Origin: Betaproteobacteria bacterium SG8_40 | GTDB lineage: Bacteria > Pseudomonadota > Gammaproteobacteria > Burkholderiales > Eutrophovitaceae | Direction of reading: 5' to 3' | Assembly (NCBI GenBank): GCA_001304425.1 | Contig: LJTS01000122.1 | Coordinates: 1 to 7,908, forward strand | DNA length: 7,908 nt | Part shown: positions 1 through 5,507 of the stretch, piece after piece | How the letters are laid out: each line of letters begins with the position of its first letter | Numbering within the stretch: position 1 is the stretch's first letter | Position numbers and translations under genes: made by a program | The notes under the pieces: generated by a model | Told to the model about the DNA's origin: nothing | Seen by the model: only the letters and a program-made list of their open reading frames with translations | Database searches by the model: none

Positions 1-844
1 CGTCTACGACGCGCTGGGAAGCAAGATCTCGGTGGTCGAACTCGCTGACAGCCTGATTCCGGGCGCCGACCGCGATCTGATTCGTCCGCTGCACAAGCGC
101 CTGGAAAAACGCTACGAGGGCATTTACGTCAAGACCAAAGTCACGGCGCTGACCGCGCAGAAGAACGGGCTCAAGGCAACGTTCGAGGGCGACAACGCCC
201 CCGACCCGCAGGTCTACGACCGCGTGCTGGTCGCCGTCGGCCGCCGCCCCAACGGCGCATCGATCGGCGCCGATGCAGCCGGCGTCACCGTCAACGAGCG
301 CGGCTTCATCCCGGTCGACAAGCAGATGCGAACCAACGTCGCGCATATCCACGCCATCGGCGACATCGTCGGCGAACCGATGCTCGCGCACAAGGCAACG
401 CACGAGGGCAAGCTCGCGGCGGAAGTCATCGCCGGTCACAAGCGCGCCTTCGACGCACGCACCATTCCCTCCGTTGCCTACACCGACCCGGAGATTGCCT
501 GGATGGGGCTGACCGAAACACAGGCCAAGGCGCAGGGCATCGAGTTCGAGAAGGCCTCTTTCCCGTGGGCCGCGAGCGGACGCGCACTGGCGACCGCACG
601 CGACGAAGGCATGACCAAACTGCTGTTCGACAAGTCCAGCAAGCGCCTGCTTGGCGCCGGCATGGTCGGGCCGAATGCCGGTGAGCTGATTGCCGAGACG
701 GTACTGGCACTCGAAATGGGCGCCGATGCGGAAGACATCGGGCTGACCATACACCCGCATCCGACCCTGTCCGAAACGGTTTTCTTTGCCGCAGAAATCG
801 CCGAGGGCTCGATTACCGACCTGTACATGCCGAAGAAGCGCTGA
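1..844 (+). CDS. lpdA: Dihydrolipoyl dehydrogenase (E3), 3' part only
   Basis: This is the C-terminal 280 residues of a flavoprotein disulfide reductase; the reading frame is open from base 2 and the 5' part, with the FAD-binding start and redox-active Cys pair, lies outside the window. E3 reoxidises the dihydrolipoyl groups of the 2-oxoglutarate, pyruvate or glycine-cleavage complexes with NAD+ in the cytoplasm. Counting from base 2, the end of the NAD-binding domain carries VAVGRRPN (about 77-84), the second FAD contact is the AIGDIVGEPMLAHKA segment (about 118-132), and the dimerisation domain ends with HPHPTLSE (251-258), whose second His and final Glu are the catalytic acid-base pair that acts on the partner subunit. 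The ending SITDLYMPKKR resembles that of other Lpd proteins. A GTG at 32 is internal and not the start. In betaproteobacteria this gene often closes the 2-oxoglutarate dehydrogenase operon, but the upstream genes are not visible, so the parent complex is inferred only. Confidence 0.95.
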   Translation, partial: VYDALGSKISVVELADSLIPGADRDLIRPLHKRLEKRYEGIYVKTKVTALTAQKNGLKATFEGDNAPDPQVYDRVLVAVGRRPNGASIGADAAGVTVNERGFIPVDKQMRTNVAHIHAIGDIVGEPMLAHKATHEGKLAAEVIAGHKRAFDARTIPSVAYTDPEIAWMGLTETQAKAQGIEFEKASFPWAASGRALATARDEGMTKLLFDKSSKRLLGAGMVGPNAGELIAETVLALEMGADAEDIGLTIHPHPTLSETVFFAAEIAEGSITDLYMPKKR

Positions 845-866
845 ACCAATGGCGGCAGCAACGCAT

Positions 867-878
867 CCGCCGCGGCGG
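867..878. repeat. 12-base perfect palindrome after lpdA
   Basis: CCGCCGCGGCGG is its own reverse complement and lies 22 bases past the lpdA stop. A zero-loop palindrome cannot form a full hairpin, and no T-run follows. In such GC-rich DNA it may be chance; a protein-binding site is possible but unsupported. Confidence 0.3.
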
Positions 879-890
879 CCATGGCGGAAC

Positions 891-921
891 ACCGGCTCTG
901 TTGCAGGCACCGACAGCCGGT
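891..921 (+). terminator. Weak hairpin between lpdA and nudC
   Basis: ACCGGCT (891-897) and AGCCGGT (915-921) form a perfect 7-base stem around a 17-base loop. It sits between the lpdA stop and the nudC start, where transcription of the lpdA operon could end. The long loop and lack of a T-run make it a poor intrinsic terminator, so it could equally be an attenuating or mRNA-protecting stem, or chance. The rest of the 845-941 gap shows no open frame or clear promoter. Confidence 0.25.
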
Positions 922-941
922 CGTTCACGGGTTGACCGCCG

Positions 942-1787
942 ATGATGATCCTGTCGGCACCGGAGAATTTCGTTGCGTCGTACACGGCGCCGGAGCGTCT
1001 CGACGAACCCGCCTTGTGGTTCGTCTACATGGGAAACCACGTGCTGGTCGCCTACGACACGGACGGCGTGCGAATACCCGTTGTGCGCGATCCGGCCGCG
1101 TTGGGTCTGGCAGCACTGCGAACGCAGTACCTTGGCACACTGTCTGGCCGCCACTGTTTCGCGGCTGAAGTCGAAGACGCGACGCCCGCGCCCGCCGGTA
1201 TGCAGTGGTCCGGATTGCGTGCCCTGTACGGCGCACTCGACGACACCACCTTTGCACTCGCAGGCCGTGCGTTCCAGATCGTCGACTGGGACCGCTCACA
1301 CCAGTTTTGCGGCCGCTGCGGAACCCCGACTGTGCTCAAGGAAGGCGAACGCTCGCGGGTATGCCCATCATGCGCACAACTGCACTATCCGCGCATCGCA
1401 CCTGCAATCATGGTGCTGGTGCAGCGCGGGCCGGAATTCCTGCTGGCCCGCTCGCCGCACTTTCCACCGGGCATGTTTTCCGCGCTGGCCGGATTCACGG
1501 AACCCGGTGAAACACTGGAACAGACCATCGTTCGCGAGGTGCGCGAGGAAGTGAGCATCGAGATCAACAACATCCGGTATTTCGCCAGCCAGCCGTGGCC
1601 GTTTCCGCACTCGTTGATGATCGCCTTTCACGCCGACTATGTAGAGGGTGAAGTTACGCCCGACCCTGCGGAGATCGAGGCCGCCGACTGGTTCAGCGCC
1701 GAGCGTTTGCCCGAGAAACTGCCAAGCACCATCAGCATTTCGCGCCGTCTGATCGATGCGACGTTGAAGCAGCTGAGAAACGGCTGA
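942..1787 (+). CDS. nudC: NAD(H) diphosphatase, NudC-type Nudix hydrolase
   Basis: The 281-residue protein has the full NudC layout: an N-terminal domain (about 1-115), a zinc ribbon with C123-x2-C126 and C141-x2-C144, and a Nudix fold. The Nudix box runs from G184 to I206, with E190, R198, E199, E202 and E203 all present for divalent metal binding. It is followed by SQPWPFP (216-222), the motif that marks NADH diphosphatases within the superfamily. Known family members cleave NAD(H) to NMN(H) plus AMP and remove NAD caps from RNA; this role is assigned by homology. One oddity is that the Gly near the end of the box (REExGU) is Ser205. The start is the first of two tandem ATGs (942, 945); an in-frame TGA at 933 rules out an earlier start. 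No strong ribosome binding site is visible. The GST gene follows 12 bases later, so the two are probably co-transcribed. Confidence 0.94.
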   Translation: MMILSAPENFVASYTAPERLDEPALWFVYMGNHVLVAYDTDGVRIPVVRDPAALGLAALRTQYLGTLSGRHCFAAEVEDATPAPAGMQWSGLRALYGALDDTTFALAGRAFQIVDWDRSHQFCGRCGTPTVLKEGERSRVCPSCAQLHYPRIAPAIMVLVQRGPEFLLARSPHFPPGMFSALAGFTEPGETLEQTIVREVREEVSIEINNIRYFASQPWPFPHSLMIAFHADYVEGEVTPDPAEIEAADWFSAERLPEKLPSTISISRRLIDATLKQLRNG

Positions 1788-1793
1788 CGGGAG
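1788..1793 (+). promoter_or_regulatory. Ribosome binding site of the GST gene
   Basis: CGGGAG lies directly behind the nudC stop (TGA, 1785-1787) and 6 bases before ATG 1800, or 9 before ATG 1803. It supports a start at one of these two ATGs, and its position suggests translation continues from nudC into the GST gene. Confidence 0.55.
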
Positions 1794-1799
1794 CCAGCG

Positions 1800-2435
1800 A
1801 TGATGAAGATCTGGGGCCGGGACAATTCCGTCAACGTCGAAAAAGTACTGTGGGTGTGCGAGGAACTCGGCCTGCCCTTCGAGCGCGTTGATGCCGGGGG
1901 ACAGTTCGGCATCGTCGACACGCCGCAATACCGGGCCATGAATCCGAACGGCCTGGTGCCGACGGTCGAGGTCGACGGACTGGTCTTGTGGGAATCGAAC
2001 GCGATTGTCCGCTACCTCGCGGCGAAGCACAGCGCCGGCGACCTGTGGCCGAATGACCTCGCGGTGCGTGTCGAAGCAGACCGGTGGATGGACTGGGGCA
2101 GCACGGTTTTCTGGCCGGCGTTCCGGCCCCTGTTCTGGAATCTGGTGCGAACGCTCCCGGAGCAGCGTAACAGGACAGAAATTGCGCGCTCGTTCGACCG
2201 GAGCGCCGAAGTGCTGGGATACCTCGACAACCACCTCGCCGACCGGCGCCACATTGCCGGAGACAGATTCACCATGGGCGACATCCCGATGGGCTGCGCG
2301 GTCTGGCGCTGGCTGGCCTTGCCGGAGGATTTGCTGGAAAGGCCGCGGCCGAAATACGCCGCGCTCGGGCGCTGGTTCGACACGTTGAGCGAACGACCCT
2401 GCTACCGCAAGGTCGTAATGAGACCGCTCAGCTGA
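1800..2435 (+). CDS. Glutathione S-transferase, GstB-like
   Basis: This 211-residue cytosolic GST has an N-terminal thioredoxin-like domain (about 1-78) and an all-helical C-terminal domain (about 88-205). The opening IWGRDNSVNVEKVLW, then MNPNGLVP with the cis-proline P54, then LWESNAIVRYL with E65-S66 that bind the glutathione gamma-glutamyl group, match the GstB type of E. coli as I remember it, including the ending ERPxxRKVVMxPxS. Ser10 is a possible glutathione-activating residue. T158-M-G-D161 is the conserved N-capping box of the GST core. GstB of E. coli acts on small halogenated acids such as bromoacetate; the substrate here cannot be read from the sequence. Length is normal (E. coli GstB about 208). 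The start is ATG 1800 with a second ATG at 1803. The nudC neighbour suggests a housekeeping or stress setting rather than a catabolic cluster. Confidence 0.92.
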   Translation: MMKIWGRDNSVNVEKVLWVCEELGLPFERVDAGGQFGIVDTPQYRAMNPNGLVPTVEVDGLVLWESNAIVRYLAAKHSAGDLWPNDLAVRVEADRWMDWGSTVFWPAFRPLFWNLVRTLPEQRNRTEIARSFDRSAEVLGYLDNHLADRRHIAGDRFTMGDIPMGCAVWRWLALPEDLLERPRPKYAALGRWFDTLSERPCYRKVVMRPLS

Positions 2436-2490
2436 GCATGTTCCGGCAGGGCGATCCAGTCCGGCACAGGCGATCACGGTTGCGCCACGA

Positions 2491-2517
2491 TTAACGACTT
2501 GCGGCACCCGCTAACAT
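2491..2517 (+). promoter_or_regulatory. Possible sigma-70-like promoter before the binding protein
   Basis: TTAACG (2491-2496) and TAACAT (2512-2517) each match four of six positions of the -35 and -10 consensus, but the 15-base spacing is short. The 104-base gap before the binding-protein gene and its strong ribosome binding site suggest that a new transcript starts here. This is a weak candidate. Confidence 0.22.
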
Positions 2518-2523
2518 TTCACG

Positions 2524-2530
2524 AAAGGAG
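2524..2530 (+). promoter_or_regulatory. Strong ribosome binding site
   Basis: AAAGGAG, ending 9 bases before ATG 2540, is the best match to the 16S rRNA tail in the window. It fixes the start of the binding-protein gene and suggests high expression, as is usual for periplasmic binding proteins. Confidence 0.75.
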
Positions 2531-2539
2531 ATCGGCGAT

Positions 2540-3412
2540 ATGAAATTTTTTTCACGTTTGCTATACACGGCTCTGGGCGCAGCATTGCTCGTCAGCTCCG
2601 CCGCCCACGCACGAACGGTCGTGATAGGCCACGTGAATCTTTCTTTCTACGAAGCGACCGCCGCCGTGTTCCAGAATGTTCTGGAACGTTCCGGCTACAA
2701 CGTCGCCATGAAGAAGGGTCCGCACAGCGCGATGTACCCGCTGCTCGCCGAAGGTGAGTTCGACCTGTTCGTGGCAGCCTGGCTTCCCAATACGCATCAG
2801 CAATACTGGGAGGAATACGGCAAAGACCTGACGCTGGTCACGCCGCTGTATTCGGATGCGAAATTGTTCTGGGCGGTACCGGAGTACGTTCCCGAATCCG
2901 CCGTGAAGAGTGTGGCTGATCTGGCAAAGCCGGAAGTTGCGGCAAAGATGGAGAAAACGATCCGCGGCCCTGGCGCCGACTCCGGCCTGATGATGCGGTC
3001 TAAGACGCTGACGGAACACTACGGCCTGTCACAGGCCGGATACGAACTGTCTCCGGGCAAGGCGGAAGACTGGATCGAGGCATTCAACACGAACATCAAG
3101 GCGCAGAAGTGGTTCGTCATGCCTTTGTGGCAGCCGCAATACCTCAACAAGGTTGCAGACCTGCGCATCCTCGAAGAACCGGAGAACATACTCGGTGAAG
3201 CCGACACGGCCTGGCTGGTCGCCCACCAATCGGCGAATGCCAAGATCCCGCGGCATATTTTCGATATGCTCAAGCGCATGGAGTTCACGGTGAAATGGGT
3301 TACCGAGCTCGACTATCTGGTCAACGTCGAGGGTTTTTCGCCGCGCGAAGCCGCGCGCATCTGGATGACGCAGCACCGTTACACGGTGGATTACTGGATC
3401 GACGCGCAGTGA
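2540..3412 (+). CDS. Glycine-betaine-type (OpuAC) periplasmic binding protein
   Basis: The 290-residue precursor starts with a Sec signal peptide: MKFFSR, a hydrophobic stretch (about 7-20) and an AHA/R cleavage site after A24. It lacks a lipobox Cys, so the mature protein should be soluble in the periplasm. The rest is one OpuAC-type substrate-binding domain: VVIGHVNLSFYEA at the start of the first lobe (27-39), FDLFVAAWLPNTHQQYW (74-90), the ligand-loop-like RGPGADSGLM (142-151) and FVMPLWQPQYL (192-202). Several Trp residues (W81, W111, W197, W225) could build the aromatic cage that holds quaternary amines. Family ligands are glycine betaine, choline, carnitine or proline betaine; which one applies here is not readable. 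No permease or ATPase gene adjoins, so it is an orphan that must dock with a transporter encoded elsewhere, or it has another role. A cupin gene follows after 13 bases. Uptake for osmoprotection or of a carbon/nitrogen source are both possible. Confidence 0.9.
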   Translation: MKFFSRLLYTALGAALLVSSAAHARTVVIGHVNLSFYEATAAVFQNVLERSGYNVAMKKGPHSAMYPLLAEGEFDLFVAAWLPNTHQQYWEEYGKDLTLVTPLYSDAKLFWAVPEYVPESAVKSVADLAKPEVAAKMEKTIRGPGADSGLMMRSKTLTEHYGLSQAGYELSPGKAEDWIEAFNTNIKAQKWFVMPLWQPQYLNKVADLRILEEPENILGEADTAWLVAHQSANAKIPRHIFDMLKRMEFTVKWVTELDYLVNVEGFSPREAARIWMTQHRYTVDYWIDAQ

Positions 3413-3425
3413 CTGCGCGACACCA

Positions 3426-3710
3426 ATGAGCGATCCGCGCCCCGACCAATCAAGAGTTGCGGCCGACTGGCGCGCACGGGGTTTCAGTTGCGAGGTATGG
3501 ACCGATCCGCCCGGCCAGGTGTGGGCCGACTTCGTGCACGACGTCGACGAACTGGTGATGACCATCGACGGCGACGTCGAGTTCGAGTTTGGCGGCAAGA
3601 CGTACCGCCCCGGACCCGGCGAGGAATTGCTGATTCCCGCCGGCGCCCCGCACACGGTGCGCAACCGCGGCGACGTCACCAGCCACTGGCTATTCGGCTA
3701 CCGGCGCTAG
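3426..3710 (+). CDS. Small single-domain cupin protein
   Basis: The 94-residue protein is one cupin barrel. Motif 1 is degenerate: H38-D-V-D-E-L followed by the turn G49 gives a His and acidic residues but not the full HxH. Motif 2 is perfect, G65-EELLI-P-A-G-A-P-H76-TVR-N80. H38, E42 or D41, and H76 could hold one metal ion. Proteins like this are either small metal-dependent enzymes or sensor domains; with no DNA-binding part, regulation by itself is unlikely. The function is unknown. It starts 13 bases after the binding-protein stop with no clear ribosome binding site, so translation may depend on the gene before it. That pairing suggests, without proving, a link to the same ligand. Length is typical of stand-alone cupins. 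Confidence 0.85.
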   Translation: MSDPRPDQSRVAADWRARGFSCEVWTDPPGQVWADFVHDVDELVMTIDGDVEFEFGGKTYRPGPGEELLIPAGAPHTVRNRGDVTSHWLFGYRR

Positions 3711-3780
3711 AGAAGGACAGGAAGCGCCGCGACCGGCCGGTGGCTAACGCCGGGCCACGCGACGGCCTGCCCGAACTTCG
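3711..3780. other. Gap between converging genes
   Basis: The cupin gene and the DUF2889 gene end tail to tail here. The 10-base palindrome ACCGGCCGGT (3732-3741) and a 5-base stem CGGGC/GCCCG (3751-3755 with 3769-3773) are the only inverted repeats I see. Neither is followed by a T-run on either strand, so a standard intrinsic terminator is not evident and ending may rely on Rho or on these weak stems. Confidence 0.4.
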
Positions 3781-4359
3781 CTAACCTGCGGCGTCTTTCT
3801 TCGGGCCGGTGTAATACTCCGGATGGCGAAACGCCACGACCGGACTGTCGGGCGCGTACGCGTGGCACGAACCGATCAGCGCCGGCTTTTCGCTCTTGCC
3901 TTCGCGCTTGTCGCGCGCAACGCGCTCGGCATAGATTGTCTGAAATGCCGTCGTGGCAATCGGCCCCAGCAGTTCCACCATGTGGGTGCAACCCCTGGTA
4001 GCGCCGAGCAGTTCGCGCGTTTTTCTGGTCCATCCCGGACCGATGGTCAGACCCTTGAGGCAGTCGAACGCGGGGGCAATGTCACCGCACATGTTGTAAG
4101 GCCCCCAGACCGTGCAGGCTGCCACATCAACCACGTTCAGATCGATGTCGACGGTCAGACGGATCCACATTTCGTGGATCGGTTCGCCCGGCTTGACGTC
4201 GCCGCGGTCCATGTTGTGAAACGGAATGCTCTTTACATCAACCAGACGCCCTTCGACATCGTAAAGTCCGTCATCGCGAACGTAGCCATTGCATTCGATC
4301 GTGCGCGTGTGCTGCGGTTTGCGCGGCGCCGGCGCCGGCAGCGGACTCGGACTGTTCAT
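3781..4359 (-). CDS. DUF2889 family protein
   Basis: The 192-residue protein matches the DUF2889 family by its core HTRTIECNGYVRDDGLYDVEG (about 17-37) and LVDVK (39-43); the family has no established function. Other conserved-looking parts are PIHEMWIRLTVD (60-71), GCTHMVELLGPIATTAF (123-139) and IGSCHAYAPDSPVV (162-175). C124/H126 and C165/H166 could form a metal site, which is my inference. There is no signal peptide or membrane segment; the first 15 residues are Pro-rich and probably flexible. The start is ATG 4359 (reading MNSPSPLP), whose ATGA overlaps the DUF1289 stop by 4 bases and which has AAGGTG upstream on its strand. The frame is open further up to 4509, but that part overlaps the DUF1289 gene and is not credible. 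It is the last gene of the minus-strand operon, behind leucine-degradation enzymes, so a link to acyl-CoA metabolism is possible. Confidence 0.85.
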   Translation of the reverse strand: MNSPSPLPAPAPRKPQHTRTIECNGYVRDDGLYDVEGRLVDVKSIPFHNMDRGDVKPGEPIHEMWIRLTVDIDLNVVDVAACTVWGPYNMCGDIAPAFDCLKGLTIGPGWTRKTRELLGATRGCTHMVELLGPIATTAFQTIYAERVARDKREGKSEKPALIGSCHAYAPDSPVVAFRHPEYYTGPKKDAAG

Positions 4360-4577
4360 GCCGGCACCTTCTTGCGCTCCTCGAGCCGCGCAAGCAATTC
4401 GCTTTTCTGCTCGTCCGTCATTTCCAGCCAGTCGGCAATCTCGTCGAGTGTGCGAAGGCAACCAATGCAGTAGCCGGTCGCCGGATTCATCTGGCATACG
4501 TTCTCGCAAGGCGATGGAATTTCCCGTGTCATCGCAGATTCTTTCGGATCTGGTTCTTTCGGATCTGGCTCGTTCAA
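4356..4577 (-). CDS. DUF1289 small cysteine protein (YdhL-like, predicted Fe-S)
   Basis: The 73-residue protein has the DUF1289 pattern SPC-x3-C-x8-C-x2-C (C24, C28, C37, C40) followed by LRTLDEIADW (41-50) and a charged helix to the end. The four cysteines suggest an iron-sulfur cluster or zinc; the family is often annotated as a predicted Fe-S protein, but its job is not established. The likely start is TTG 4577, since AGGGGA sits 5 bases upstream on this strand, 15 bases after the HMG-CoA lyase stop. An alternative is ATG 4532 (residue 16, MTREIP) with only a weak GAAAGAA before it. With the TTG start the N-terminus contains a duplicated PDPKE unit. The stop overlaps the DUF2889 start (ATGA), so the two are probably translated together. 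Confidence 0.85.
   Translation of the reverse strand: MNEPDPKEPDPKESAMTREIPSPCENVCQMNPATGYCIGCLRTLDEIADWLEMTDEQKSELLARLEERKKVPA
4539..4568. repeat. 15-base perfect tandem duplication
   Basis: TTCTTTCGGATCTGG occurs twice back to back (4539-4553 and 4554-4568). Read on the minus strand it encodes two copies of a PDPKE-like unit in the first 14 residues of the DUF1289 protein if TTG 4577 is the start. The unit length is a multiple of three, so the frame is kept. It lies outside the conserved Cys domain and is less GC-rich than its surroundings. Confidence 0.9.
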
Positions 4578-4582
4578 ATCGT

Positions 4583-4588
4583 TCCCCT
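4583..4588 (-). promoter_or_regulatory. Ribosome binding site that favours a TTG start
   Basis: On the minus strand AGGGGA lies between the HMG-CoA lyase stop (4593-4595) and TTG 4577, with 5 bases of spacing. It is far better placed for the TTG than for ATG 4532, so it decides the proposed DUF1289 start. Confidence 0.55.
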
Positions 4589-4592
4589 GCGA

Positions 4593-5507
4593 CTATGCCG
4601 CCTTGCGGCGCTTGATGCCGAGCGCGCGGCCGGCGCGCGAAACGGTCGGGCGATCCAGGTGCGTGCAGATGAAATCGGCGGCATCGAGCAAGGCATCCAT
4701 GTCAACGCCTGTTTCTATCCCCATGCCGTCGAGCATATACAGCACGTCTTCACTGGCGACGTTGCCGGTGGCGCCGGGCGAATACGGGCAGCCCCCCAGT
4801 CCGGCAACCGAACTGTCGAACGTCGCCATGCCCAGTTCCAGCGATGCCAGGATGTTTGCAATCGCCTGACCGTAAGTATCGTGGTAATGCCCGCCAAGCC
4901 GCTCGACCGGGACGTGAGCACTGACCGCCTCGATCATGCGCTGGGTTTTCGCCGGCGTTCCCATCCCTACCGTGTCGCCCAGCGAGACCTCATAGCACCC
5001 CATGTCGAACAGGCGTTGCGCAACTTCGGCAACCTGGTGCGGGCCGACTTCGCCTTCGTAGGGGCAGCCCAGCACGACCGAGATATAACCGCGCACCCGC
5101 AGTCCGGCATCGAGTGCGGCACGGCAAACCGATTGCTGGCGATCGAGCGACTGCGCGATGGAGCAGTTGGTGTTCTTCTGCGAGAACGTTTCGGTGGCGG
5201 CGGCGAAACCGGCAATTTCCGTCGCGCCGGCGGCAATCGCCGCTTCGAGACCTTTCATGTTCGGAACCAGAACCGGGTAGGTCACGCCTTCGCGGCGGTC
5301 GATGCGCGCCATGACCTCGCCGGTATCCGCCATCTGCGGCACCCACTTCGGCGAAACGAAACTGCCGGCTTCGATCACACGCAGTCCGGCATCGGCCAGG
5401 CGGTCGATCAGCTGCACCTTGACTTCGGTCGGCACCGACTTCTTCTCGTTCTGCAAGCCGTCGCGCGGCCCCACTTCTACCATCTTTACCCGGGCGGGAA
5501 TTTTCAT
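4593..5507 (-). CDS. liuE: Hydroxymethylglutaryl-CoA lyase
   Basis: The 304-residue TIM-barrel enzyme (DRE-TIM metallolyase family) splits HMG-CoA into acetyl-CoA and acetoacetate, the last step of leucine breakdown. All key residues of the human enzyme have counterparts at a constant offset of 26: R15 and D16 (EVGPRDGLQNE), E46 (VIEAGSFVSPKWVPQM), H207 and H209 of GHYHDTYG that hold the metal with D16, the active-site C240 in GLGGCPYSPGATGN, and N249. Length is normal and there is no targeting signal, so it is cytoplasmic. The ATG at 5507 overlaps the stop of the carboxylase gene (ATGA), with AGGA/GAGAC upstream on this strand, which implies coupled translation in roughly equal amounts. The DUF1289 gene follows after 15 bases. 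The symbol mvaB is also used. Other DRE-TIM enzymes such as isopropylmalate or homocitrate synthases are excluded by the lyase-specific Cys loop. Confidence 0.96.
   Translation of the reverse strand: MKIPARVKMVEVGPRDGLQNEKKSVPTEVKVQLIDRLADAGLRVIEAGSFVSPKWVPQMADTGEVMARIDRREGVTYPVLVPNMKGLEAAIAAGATEIAGFAAATETFSQKNTNCSIAQSLDRQQSVCRAALDAGLRVRGYISVVLGCPYEGEVGPHQVAEVAQRLFDMGCYEVSLGDTVGMGTPAKTQRMIEAVSAHVPVERLGGHYHDTYGQAIANILASLELGMATFDSSVAGLGGCPYSPGATGNVASEDVLYMLDGMGIETGVDMDALLDAADFICTHLDRPTVSRAGRALGIKRRKAA

Noticed and set aside
1368..2507. A 379-codon open frame on the minus strand opposite nudC and the GST gene.
   Set aside because: It spans two well-supported genes on the other strand plus their junction, has low-complexity composition and no domain; it is a codon-bias shadow.
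4360..4509. N-terminal extension of the DUF2889 frame up to 4509.
   Set aside because: It overlaps the DUF1289 coding region, resembles out-of-frame translation, and the ATG at 4359 has both an ATGA overlap and a ribosome binding site.
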